A DNA stretch of 17,879 nt from an uncultured Comamonadaceae bacterium. GTDB lineage: Bacteria; Pseudomonadota; Gammaproteobacteria; Burkholderiales; Burkholderiaceae_C. Positions 7,742 through 15,084 of this stretch are shown piece by piece (the first letter of the stretch is position 1; every line of letters begins with the position of its first letter). The notes under the pieces were generated by a model. That model was not told the origin of the DNA and did not search any database. It saw only the letters and a list, made by a program, of their open reading frames with translations. Position numbers and translations under genes: made by a program. Where the stretch lies: NCBI GenBank assembly GCA_937893415.1, contig CALBWZ010000041.1, forward strand, positions 1 to 17,879, in the 5' to 3' direction.

Positions 7742-7766
7742 CGTGTGGCACCTGCTGCGCCACACG
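7742..7766. repeat. 8-bp perfect inverted repeat between cinA-like gene and glnA
   Basis: CGTGTGGC (7742-7749) and GCCACACG (7759-7766) flank a 9-nt spacer. It lies 73 nt after the CinA-like stop, between the NtrC sites and the sigma-54 promoter. There is no T run, so if it ends the upstream transcript it would be Rho-assisted. It could equally be a protein site such as for DNA bending. Confidence 0.5.
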
Positions 7767-7864
7767 CTCGGGTGAGGCGGTGGTGTGTGGCAGTGCCCAG
7801 CGACAAGGCTGCTTGCAAGCCCCAAGGCAGAGCTTGCGTAGGTTTTGTAAGTCATCAGCTGCGG

Positions 7865-7880
7865 TGGCATAAAACCTGCT
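7865..7880 (+). promoter_or_regulatory. Sigma-54 promoter of glnA
   Basis: TGGCATAAAACCTGCT has GG and GC dinucleotides separated by exactly 10 bp, as needed for the -24/-12 elements (consensus TGGCAC-N5-TTGCA). Transcription should start near 7891, giving a leader of about 77 nt before glnA. With the two upstream NtrC sites this indicates nitrogen-limited activation. Confidence 0.82.
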
Positions 7881-7914
7881 AAATACATTGCACAATATGT
7901 GTCTCGGGTGAGGT

Positions 7915-7930
7915 GATTGCACAGGCAATC
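7915..7930 (+). repeat. Hairpin in the glnA leader
   Basis: GATTGC-ACAG-GCAATC is a perfect 6-bp stem with a 4-nt loop, lying in the predicted glnA 5' leader 37 nt before the start codon. It is not followed by T residues and does not include the AGGAG ribosome binding site at 7957-7961. It may stabilise the mRNA or be a protein site. Confidence 0.4.
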
Positions 7931-7967
7931 TCAGCAAGCCCTTTTATCCAACTTTCAGGAGATTTTG

Positions 7968-9383
7968 ATGGCCAAGAGTATTGCAGACGTTATGCAAATG
8001 GTGAGCGACAACGAGGTCAAATTTGTGGACTTTCGCTTCACAGATACCCGTGGCAAAGAGCAGCACGTGACCGTGCCTGTGTCTCACTTTGACGAAGACA
8101 AGTTTGCCTCTGGCCATGCTTTTGACGGTTCGTCTGTGGCTGGTTGGAAGGGCATTGAAGCTTCTGACATGTTGTTGATTCCTGATGCGGCAACTGCACA
8201 AATTGACCCTTTCTTCGAAGAAACTACCTTGTTCATGAGCTGCGATGTGATCGAGCCAAGTGATGGTAAGTCCTACGACCGCGACCCACGCTCCATCGCA
8301 AAGCGTGCTGAGGCTTACTTGAAAGCCTCTGGTTTGGGCGATACGGCCTTCTTCGGTCCAGAGCCAGAATTTTTCGTTTTTGACGGCGTGCGCTGGAACA
8401 ACGACATGGGTGGCTGTGGTTACCAAATTGACGAATACGAAGCCTCATGGAATACCGGCAACAAGCTAGAAGGTGGCAACCGTGGTCACCGCCCAACTGT
8501 GAAAGGTGGTTACTTCCCAGTGCCACCAGTCGACAGCATGCACGACTTGCGTGCAGAAATGTCACTGATTTTGGAGTCCTTAGGCATTCCAGTTGAAGTG
8601 TTCCACCACGAAGTAGCTGGTGCCGGTCAAAATGAAATTGGCACGCGCTACAGCACGTTGGTTGAGCGCGCAGATTGGTGTCAAACCATGAAGTACGTGG
8701 TGTGGAACGTGGCCAATGCTTATGGCAAAACTGCTACCTTTATGCCCAAGCCCATCGTGGGTGACAATGGCTCCGGTATGCACGTGCACCAATCGGTTTG
8801 GAAAGACGGTAAAAACTTATTTGCTGGCGATGGCTATGCCGGTTTGTCTGATTTTGCGCTGTACTACATTGGCGGCATCATCAAGCATGCCCGTGCGCTC
8901 AATGCCATCACGAATCCAGGCACCAACAGCTACAAGCGTTTGGTACCAGGCTTTGAGGCGCCTGTGAAGCTGGCTTACTCGGCTAAAAACCGCTCTGCTT
9001 CTATCCGTATTCCTTACGTGGCGAACCCCAAGGGTCGTCGTGTTGAAGCGCGGTTCCCAGATCCATTGATGAACCCATACTTGGGATTCTCAGCGTTGTT
9101 GATGGCAGGCTTAGACGGTGTGGAAAACAAAATCCATCCAGGCGAGGCCGCATCAAAAGACTTGTACCATTTGCCACCCGAGGAAGACAAGTTGGTGCCA
9201 ACCGTGTGCCACAGCTTGGACCAAGCCTTGGAGGCATTGGACAAAGACCGCGCATTCTTGACCAAGGGCGGTGTTTTCTCTGACAGCATGTTAGATGCCT
9301 ACATTGAGCTCAAAATGACTGAAGTGACACGCTTCCGCACGGCGACTCACCCGGTTGAATTTGACATGTACTACAGCCTGTAA
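7968..9383 (+). CDS. glnA: Type I glutamine synthetase
   Basis: 471 aa, the standard length. It makes glutamine from glutamate, ammonia and ATP as a cytoplasmic dodecamer and is the main ammonia-assimilation enzyme. Visible motifs include the [12 protein letters not shown] segment, the [11 protein letters not shown] metal-binding strand, the NGSGMH ATP-site segment, and NRSASIRIP. The adenylylation tyrosine is present as Tyr400 in DLYHLPPEE, so activity should be controlled by GlnE adenylylation (GSI-beta type). The ATG at 7968 is chosen because AGGAG lies 6 nt upstream and [11 protein letters not shown] fits the family start; in-frame extension upstream is not coding. Expression is predicted from the sigma-54 promoter and the NtrC sites described upstream, and a terminator separates it from ntrB. 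Confidence 0.98.
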   Translation: MAKSIADVMQMVSDNEVKFVDFRFTDTRGKEQHVTVPVSHFDEDKFASGHAFDGSSVAGWKGIEASDMLLIPDAATAQIDPFFEETTLFMSCDVIEPSDGKSYDRDPRSIAKRAEAYLKASGLGDTAFFGPEPEFFVFDGVRWNNDMGGCGYQIDEYEASWNTGNKLEGGNRGHRPTVKGGYFPVPPVDSMHDLRAEMSLILESLGIPVEVFHHEVAGAGQNEIGTRYSTLVERADWCQTMKYVVWNVANAYGKTATFMPKPIVGDNGSGMHVHQSVWKDGKNLFAGDGYAGLSDFALYYIGGIIKHARALNAITNPGTNSYKRLVPGFEAPVKLAYSAKNRSASIRIPYVANPKGRRVEARFPDPLMNPYLGFSALLMAGLDGVENKIHPGEAASKDLYHLPPEEDKLVPTVCHSLDQALEALDKDRAFLTKGGVFSDSMLDAYIELKMTEVTRFRTATHPVEFDMYYSL

Positions 9384-9414
9384 AACATGACGAATAGCAC
9401 TGCGGTGTGACTTC

Positions 9415-9443
9415 AAAAAGGGCGGCTTAGGCTGCCCTTTTTT
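9415..9443 (+). terminator. Rho-independent terminator after glnA
   Basis: A 12-bp stem (9415-9426 with 9431-9442, one G-U pair) with a TTAG loop, GGGC/GCCC core, flanking A run and T run. It begins 32 nt after the glnA stop. The matching A and T runs mean it could also act on the opposite strand. ntrBC therefore depend on read-through or on their own promoter in the 88 bp that follow. Confidence 0.92.
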
Positions 9444-9531
9444 GTTCCCTTGTGACACATGGTTGCTGTTTACGTCAAAGCTTTAACCCACGGTCTACTC
9501 CAGTTACTCCAATCTATTCAGCTCTTTAGTC

Positions 9532-10632
9532 ATGCACAGATCCCAAGACACCACATCACGCGAGGCACAACTGCGTTTTTCTGGTTTAGATGTTCTCGCC
9601 ACGTCAGTGGCTGTTGTGCAGCTTGACGGCTGTGTGCTGCACGCCAATGCTGCATTAGAAGACTTGCTTGGTGTCTCCCGCAAAACAATTTTGGGCAGCA
9701 ACATCACAAGCTACTTTGAACTGCCACAAGCGCTTGCGGGTGCACTGGCCAATGCCAAAGGTGACGACTGCGCAGCCATTCGTTTTGAAGCTCACGTTAT
9801 GTTGGGCAGTTCTGGTTCGGCGATTGGTCAACCATCACCTGTGCATGTGGTGGTATCACCGGGCGGCGTGTCCGGAGAAGCAACTGTTGAGCTGCTGCCG
9901 TTAGAGCAGCAACTTCGTTTAGAGCGTGAAGAAAGATTGGTTGACCAAGCACTGGCCAATAAAGAACTCATACGTGGTTTGGCTCACGAGATCAAGAACC
10001 CACTGGGTGGCATACGTGGCGCAGCCCAGTTGCTGCAAATGGACTTAGAGCGCAAAGACCTGCGCGAATACACACAAGTCATCATTCATGAAGCCGACCG
10101 TTTGCAAGTCTTGGTTGACAGGTTGTTGGCACCGCACCGCAGTCCCCACATAGAGGGCGACGTGAATATTCACGAGGTCTGCGAGCGTGTGCGTGCAGTG
10201 GTGTTGGCTGAGTATCCGCAAGGCCTCACTGTGGTGCGCGATTACGACATTTCTTTACCCGAATTTCGAGGCGACCGTGAAAAACTGATCCAGGCGGTGC
10301 TGAACATTGCACAAAATGCGGCACAAGCGCTCGTTGACAGGCGCGCGCAAGGCGACGCATCCATCACATTTAGGACCCGCATCACTCGGCAGGTCACTTT
10401 GGCTAAAGTGCGGTACAAGCTGGCATTAGAGTTGCATGTCATAGACAACGGTCCAGGTGTGCCGCAAGCCATTAAAGACCGTTTGTTTTATCCGCTGGTC
10501 TCAGGGCGCGATGGGGGCACAGGTTTGGGCCTCACGCTTGCACAAACGTTTGTACAACAGCACAACGGGCTGATTGAATGTGACAGCACGCCCAGTGGGA
10601 CCAACTTCAAGTTGTCTATACCGTTGGTGTAG
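9532..10632 (+). CDS. ntrB: Nitrogen regulation sensor histidine kinase NtrB
   Basis: 366 aa. The soluble, cytoplasmic kinase/phosphatase for NtrC, controlled by the PII protein rather than by a membrane sensor; no membrane segments are seen. An N-terminal PAS-like region (about 15-85) is followed by the phospho-acceptor motif GLAHEIKNPLGG (His152), the N box with NIAQNAAQAL (Asn258, Asn262), DNGPGVP (305-311) and GTGLGLTLAQ (329-338). Length and domain order agree with GlnL/NtrB. No clear ribosome binding site precedes the ATG at 9532, so the start is less certain than the rest; the next in-frame ATG is about 88 codons on and would cut the PAS region. It is 43 nt before ntrC and surely co-transcribed with it. 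Confidence 0.95.
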   Translation: MHRSQDTTSREAQLRFSGLDVLATSVAVVQLDGCVLHANAALEDLLGVSRKTILGSNITSYFELPQALAGALANAKGDDCAAIRFEAHVMLGSSGSAIGQPSPVHVVVSPGGVSGEATVELLPLEQQLRLEREERLVDQALANKELIRGLAHEIKNPLGGIRGAAQLLQMDLERKDLREYTQVIIHEADRLQVLVDRLLAPHRSPHIEGDVNIHEVCERVRAVVLAEYPQGLTVVRDYDISLPEFRGDREKLIQAVLNIAQNAAQALVDRRAQGDASITFRTRITRQVTLAKVRYKLALELHVIDNGPGVPQAIKDRLFYPLVSGRDGGTGLGLTLAQTFVQQHNGLIECDSTPSGTNFKLSIPLV

Positions 10633-10675
10633 GCAACCGTTTCATTTTTTGCATTTTGTCTGAGGAGTACCGTCT

Positions 10676-12178
10676 ATGAAACCCATCTGGATTGTTGACG
10701 ACGACCAGTCGATTCGCTTTGTTTTAGAGCGCGCGTTGCAGCGCGACGGCTTGGTTACGCGCAGCTTTACCAACGCACCAGACGTGTTGGCTGCTTTGAG
10801 CAATGTTGATCCCAGCGAGATGCCCAGCGCTATGATCAGCGACATCCGTATGCCAGGTGGTGATGGCTTGGAGTTGCTGGCCAAAATCAAGGCGCGTGCA
10901 CCAGAGTTGCCCATCATTATCATGACGGCTTACTCAGACCTCGATAGCGCTGTCTCCGCGTTTCAGGGCGGTGCGTTTGAGTATTTGGCAAAGCCTTTTG
11001 ATATCACCAAAGCTGTCGAGCTGGCCAGGCGTGCGTTGCAGGAGTCTGAAAAAGACGATTCGACCACCCAACCTGTTGTGCCGGCGACCGAAATGCTGGG
11101 CCAAGCCCCTGCCATGCAAGAGTTGTTTCGGGCTATTGGCCGTCTGAGCCAAAGCAATGTCACCGTGTTGATTACGGGTGAGTCAGGCAGTGGTAAAGAG
11201 TTGGTGGCAAAAGCTTTGCACAAGCACTCACCCAAAGCGCAAGGTCCTTTTGTTGCTATCAATACCGCGGCTATTCCCAAAGACTTGCTTGAATCCGAGC
11301 TGTTTGGCCATGAGCGCGGTGCATTTACAGGGGCGCAAGCGCTGCGCCGTGGCCGGTTTGAGCAAGCTGAGGGTGGCACGCTGTTTTTAGACGAGATCGG
11401 TGACATGCCCTTTGACTTGCAAACCCGCTTGTTGCGCGTGCTGAGCGATGGGCATTTTTACCGGGTGGGTGGGCATACGGCCATCAAAACACAAGTGCGC
11501 GTGATTGCTGCCACGCATCAAGATCTGGAGCTGCGCGTGGCTGCTGGTGCCTTTCGCGAAGACTTGTTTCACCGTTTGAATGTTATTCGCCTGCGTCTGC
11601 CCGCATTGCGTGAGCGCTTAGACGATGTACCTGTTTTGGTGCAGCACTTTATGGTGCACAGCGCCAAGCAATTGGGCGTTGAGGCCAAGCGAGTGTCTGC
11701 CTTAGCCATGGCGCAGTTGTCGCAGTTCTCATTTCCTGGCAATGTGCGTCAATTAGAAAACCTGTGTCACTGGCTTACCGTCATGGCTCCGGCTCAAGTC
11801 GTCGAGGTCAAAGACTTGCCGCCTGAAGTCTTTGCTGGGCGGTCGGTGCCCGCGACGGCATTGTCGCTGACCACACAGCCAGAGGCAGGGCCTGCAACGC
11901 AACACGCCGAACTGCCAACCAGTGTGCAGCCTGCACAAGTGTTTGCATCGTCTGGCCTAGATTGGCCAGACCAAGTTCGCCAAGAGGCCTTGACGTTGCT
12001 TGGGGCTGGTCACAGCCAGGTGTGGGATCAACTGACGCGCAAACTTGAAAGCGCGTTGATTGATGCGGCACTGATGCACACGGGTGGCAAGCGTGTAGAA
12101 GCGGCTAGCCGATTGGGCATTGGGCGCAACACCATTACCCGAAAAATTCAAGAGCTTGGCCTGCAAGCTGAGCCCTGA
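10676..12178 (+). CDS. ntrC: Nitrogen regulation response regulator NtrC (sigma-54 activator)
   Basis: 500 aa. Phosphorylated by NtrB under nitrogen limitation, it binds enhancer sites and drives open-complex formation by sigma-54 RNA polymerase. Receiver domain: acidic cluster Asp8-Asp10, phosphorylation site Asp56 (SDIRMPGGDG) and Lys106. AAA+ domain: Walker A GESGSGKE (168-175), the sigma-54-contacting GAFTGA loop (215-220) and Walker B GGTLFLDEIGD (233-243). The last ~40 residues form a Fis-type helix-turn-helix (EAASRLGIGRNTITRKIQELGL). The linker between AAA+ and DNA-binding domains (about 385-440) is long and rich in Ala, Pro, Thr and Gln. GAGGAG at 10662-10667 supports the ATG. Likely targets in this window are the two dyads upstream of glnA. 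Confidence 0.97.
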   Translation: MKPIWIVDDDQSIRFVLERALQRDGLVTRSFTNAPDVLAALSNVDPSEMPSAMISDIRMPGGDGLELLAKIKARAPELPIIIMTAYSDLDSAVSAFQGGAFEYLAKPFDITKAVELARRALQESEKDDSTTQPVVPATEMLGQAPAMQELFRAIGRLSQSNVTVLITGESGSGKELVAKALHKHSPKAQGPFVAINTAAIPKDLLESELFGHERGAFTGAQALRRGRFEQAEGGTLFLDEIGDMPFDLQTRLLRVLSDGHFYRVGGHTAIKTQVRVIAATHQDLELRVAAGAFREDLFHRLNVIRLRLPALRERLDDVPVLVQHFMVHSAKQLGVEAKRVSALAMAQLSQFSFPGNVRQLENLCHWLTVMAPAQVVEVKDLPPEVFAGRSVPATALSLTTQPEAGPATQHAELPTSVQPAQVFASSGLDWPDQVRQEALTLLGAGHSQVWDQLTRKLESALIDAALMHTGGKRVEAASRLGIGRNTITRKIQELGLQAEP

Positions 12179-12214
12179 GCCCTGTTCACTTGCTGTGTGT
12201 TGTGCAGCCGGTGC

Positions 12215-12248
12215 GATACGCGGTACAAATTAGTTTGTAGCACGTATC
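12215..12248. promoter_or_regulatory. 34-bp dyad upstream of puuD, candidate operator
   Basis: Outer arms GATACG (12215-12220) and CGTATC (12243-12248) and inner arms TACAAA (12224-12229) and TTTGTA (12234-12239) are concentric around a TTAG centre. Including one further pair, 13 of 15 positions are complementary. The inner arm covers the predicted -35 hexamer. A repressor or activator site is the favoured reading; an RNA hairpin ending the ntrBC transcript is possible, but only a short T run follows. Confidence 0.6.
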
Positions 12249-12263
12249 AATTTTGTATACAAT
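12235..12263 (+). promoter_or_regulatory. Predicted sigma-70 promoter of puuD with palindrome TTGTATACAA
   Basis: TTGTAG (12235-12240), 17 bp, TACAAT (12258-12263) gives a well-spaced promoter with a start near 12270 and a leader of about 130 nt. The perfect 10-bp palindrome TTGTATACAA (12253-12262) overlaps the -10 element. Its form resembles operators bound by FCD-subfamily GntR repressors (TNGTATACNA type), but no GntR gene is in the window, so the regulator is unknown. Confidence 0.6.
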
Positions 12264-12343
12264 TTCGACTGATCGCAGCGGTGCACACGTGAGGTAAGGC
12301 ATACCCCACGCAGGTTCGCGATCTCGAATAGGCTTACAGCGCC

Positions 12344-12381
12344 CGCAGTGGTGAGTCTGATACACCATCACGGCCACTGCG
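12344..12381 (+). repeat. Hairpin just before the puuD ribosome binding site
   Basis: CGCAGTGG (12344-12351) pairs with CCACTGCG (12374-12381), enclosing 22 nt in which further short pairings (TGA with TCA, or alternatively TGGTG with CACCA) are possible. It ends 9 nt before the GAGGTAAG that precedes the puuD ATG. It may influence translation or transcript stability. Confidence 0.4.
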
Positions 12382-12401
12382 CCGCATTCGAGGTAAGACA
12401 C

Positions 12402-13607
12402 ATGGACGCATATTTCTTAGACTGGGCCAATTTACTGTTGCGTTGGCTGCACGTCATCACCGCCATTGCGTGGGTGGGCTCGTCGTTCTATTTTGTCTTT
12501 TTAGACAACAACTTGCAAAAGCCTGAGTCTTCCGACTTGTTGGACAAAGGCGTGGGTGGTGCCATGTGGGCGGTACACGGTGGTGGCTTTTACAACCCGC
12601 AAAAATACTTGCTAGCGCCTAAAAAAATCCACACGCATCTGCATTGGTTTTATTGGGAGAGCTACACCACGTGGCTGACCGGCTTTGCGTTGTTCAGCGT
12701 GTCGTATTTGTGGCAGGCTCAAACGTACATGGTCGATCCCAACCTTGTCCCTTGGACGCGGGGGGAAGCGGTTGTTGTGGCACTGGCCTTCCTAGTTGGT
12801 TTTTGGTTTGTTTACGATGCCTTGTGTAGAACAGTAGGCGCCAAAGACGGTGGTGACAAATGGGTTGGTTTGTTCGTATTTATCACCATTGTGTTTGCAG
12901 CCTGGCTGTCTACCCAGCTGTTTGCTGGACGCGCGGCATTCTTGCTGGTTGGCGCCATGATAGGCACAGCCATGAGTGCCAACGTGTTTTTCTGGATTAT
13001 TCCTGGCCAGCGCAAGATGGTGACATCTATGGACGCAGGCGAACCCGTTGACCCTATCCATGGCAAGCGCGGCAAGCAACGCAGCGTGCACAACACCTAC
13101 TTCACGTTGCCTGTGCTGTTTGCCATGCTGAGCAACCACTACAGCTTTACCTACACGGGCGAGTACAACTGGGTGGTGTTGGTAGTCATGATGACTGCAG
13201 GCGCGTTGATTCGCCAATACTTCGTGATGCGCCATGGCTTCAAGCTGGGTCGAAATGCCAACCCCATACCCTACGCTGTGGTCGGCTCGGTGCTGATCGT
13301 TGGCTTGATTGTGGCGATGGCACCTGCATCCCAAACACCTGTTCAGCAAGCTGCTGCACAGTTGCCCGCGTCATTCGCCCAAGTGCAGGCCGTGATCGAC
13401 CAACGGTGCGTGATGTGTCACGGCGCTGCCGTGCAAATGAAGGGTGTGCGCGTTGACAGTGCGGATCAAATCGCTGTGCATGCACAAGGTATTTATCAGC
13501 AAGTTGTGGTGACCAAGGCCATGCCCATGAACAACGCCACTGGCATCACAGACGAAGAACGAGCGCTGGTAGGACGTTGGTTTACAGCTGGTGCGTCGAC
13601 CGAGTAA
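12402..13607 (+). CDS. puuD: Urate oxidase PuuD, membrane protein with cytochrome c domain
   Basis: 401 aa. PuuD-type enzymes oxidise urate to 5-hydroxyisourate at the inner membrane and pass electrons to the respiratory chain, unlike soluble uricases that make hydrogen peroxide. About eight membrane helices are visible (near residues 10-32, 82-108, 122-141, 150-173, 175-199, 229-248, 257-277, 292-311), followed by a C-terminal cytochrome c domain with heme motif CVMCH (336-340) and possible axial methionines 374 or 376 (KAMPM). The ATG at 12402 is chosen because GAGGTAAG lies just upstream and the protein then begins as in the family; longer in-frame starts add an unrelated His-rich stretch. 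The domain layout is complete. The neighbouring, convergent deaminase ends 14 nt away and should supply urate. Confidence 0.93.
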   Translation: MDAYFLDWANLLLRWLHVITAIAWVGSSFYFVFLDNNLQKPESSDLLDKGVGGAMWAVHGGGFYNPQKYLLAPKKIHTHLHWFYWESYTTWLTGFALFSVSYLWQAQTYMVDPNLVPWTRGEAVVVALAFLVGFWFVYDALCRTVGAKDGGDKWVGLFVFITIVFAAWLSTQLFAGRAAFLLVGAMIGTAMSANVFFWIIPGQRKMVTSMDAGEPVDPIHGKRGKQRSVHNTYFTLPVLFAMLSNHYSFTYTGEYNWVVLVVMMTAGALIRQYFVMRHGFKLGRNANPIPYAVVGSVLIVGLIVAMAPASQTPVQQAAAQLPASFAQVQAVIDQRCVMCHGAAVQMKGVRVDSADQIAVHAQGIYQQVVVTKAMPMNNATGITDEERALVGRWFTAGASTE

Positions 13608-13621
13608 GCGCCAACCACCTG

Positions 13622-15034
13622 TCAGCCGAGTGCCAATTGGCGTGCGAGTAGGTTGTGGCGTGCGATGAGTTGGGGCAGGTCTATGCCCACCAGTTGCCCT
13701 TCTGTAACCTTGACCACACCGTTAATAACCAGCACGTCGACTTGGGCGCTGGCGCACATCATCAGGGCGCCAATTGGGTCGTGTACAGCACCGCCTGCGA
13801 AGCTTAACGTATCCAGTTTGTAAAGTGCAAGGTCGGCGCACATGCCCACTTTAATCTGGCCAATGTCATGTGCCCGACCTAGCACTTGAGCGCTGCCCCG
13901 CGTTGCCAAGTGCAAGGCGTCCCTGGCCGACATATCTGATGGACCGAGATCACATCCAAAAAATGTTCTCTCGCCGCGACGTTCTGGTGGCGCTACGGCG
14001 CGACCAACTCTAGCCAACAGCATGGCTTGTCTTGCCTCGTTCAGCAGGTGAGCTGCGTCGTTGCTGGCGCTGCCATCAACCCCAAGACCAACCGGCACGC
14101 CAGCATCCATCATGCGTCGAATGGGTGCAATGCCAGAGGCTAGACGCATGTTGCTGCAAGGGCAATGTGCGACCCCAGTTTTGGTGGCGGCAAACAGTGA
14201 GATGCCTGCATCGTCAAGTTTGACGCAGTGTGCGTGCCAGACGTCGTGGCCTAGCCAGCCTAAGTCCTGTACATATTGAGTGGGTGTGCAGTTGAATTTT
14301 TCTAGGCTGTAGGCAATGTCATGGTCGTTTTCTGCCAAATGGGTGTGCAAACGCACACCCAAGCTGCGCGCCAATTCCGCAGAGGTTCTCATGAGATCGC
14401 GACTCACAGAGAACGGTGAGCATGGCGCAACTGCCACATTCATCATGGCGCCAAACGCCTGGTCATGGTAGGCCTCAATGAGGCGTTGTGTGTCTTTCAA
14501 AATGACATCTTCGCGCTCCACCACTTGGTCTGGTGGCAAGCCGCCAGCGCTTTGACCAACGCTCATGCTGCCGCGAGTGGCGACGAAACGCATGCCCATG
14601 GTGTGAGCAGCTTCAATGCTGTCGTCTAAGCGAACGCCATTGGGGTACAGGTACAAATGGTCAGAGCTGGTGGTACAGCCGCTGAGCATCAGCTCTGCCA
14701 TGGCTACTTGCGTGGAGACCAGTACCATCTCGGGAGTCAGGCCTGACCAAATAGGGTACAGGCCTTGAAGCCACGAAAACAACTCTGCATTTTGTACACT
14801 GGGTATAGCCTTGGTCAAGCTTTGGTACATGTGGTGATGGGTGTTGATGAGACCGGGTACCACCACATGTTGTGAGGCATCGACAACCGTATCGGCGGGT
14901 GGGCCTAACTCGGCTGTTTCGCCTATAGCTTCAATCAAGCCGTTTTGAATGAGTAGACTGCAGTTGCGCAGTTCTGTGCGGCTGTCATCCATGCAAGCGA
15001 TGGCTTGTGCGTTGCGTATCAAAAGAGTGGTCAC
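13622..15034 (-). CDS. 8-oxoguanine deaminase (amidohydrolase family)
   Basis: 470 aa. Hydrolytically deaminates 8-oxoguanine to urate and ammonia in the cytoplasm. The metal-dependent amidohydrolase fold is clear: NTHHHMYQ (His66-His68 region), HTHLAEND (His230, His232), WHAHC (His267, His269) and GVDGSASND (Asp320). The sequence style, including NAELFSWLQGLYPIW and VDGSASND, is that of 8-oxoguanine deaminases; guanine deaminase or a chlorohydrolase-like triazine enzyme is the alternative. The start is GTG at 15034, giving MTTLLIRNAQ as in relatives; no strong ribosome binding site is seen. It lies 50 nt downstream of the LysR gene on the same strand and could share its transcript. Its product would be the substrate of PuuD, which supports the call. 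Confidence 0.87.
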   Translation of the reverse strand: MTTLLIRNAQAIACMDDSRTELRNCSLLIQNGLIEAIGETAELGPPADTVVDASQHVVVPGLINTHHHMYQSLTKAIPSVQNAELFSWLQGLYPIWSGLTPEMVLVSTQVAMAELMLSGCTTSSDHLYLYPNGVRLDDSIEAAHTMGMRFVATRGSMSVGQSAGGLPPDQVVEREDVILKDTQRLIEAYHDQAFGAMMNVAVAPCSPFSVSRDLMRTSAELARSLGVRLHTHLAENDHDIAYSLEKFNCTPTQYVQDLGWLGHDVWHAHCVKLDDAGISLFAATKTGVAHCPCSNMRLASGIAPIRRMMDAGVPVGLGVDGSASNDAAHLLNEARQAMLLARVGRAVAPPERRGERTFFGCDLGPSDMSARDALHLATRGSAQVLGRAHDIGQIKVGMCADLALYKLDTLSFAGGAVHDPIGALMMCASAQVDVLVINGVVKVTEGQLVGIDLPQLIARHNLLARQLALG

Positions 15035-15084
15035 AGTGTCAACTTTTCAGATAAGGGGAGTTAAGAGGTGTGACTGGCCATGTG

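Noticed and set aside
7746..7761. Second sigma-54-like match (GG-N10-GC) before glnA
   Set aside because: The -12 part (GCGCC) is poor, it lies within an inverted repeat, and it would put the NtrC sites unusually close to the start; the match at 7865-7880 is better.
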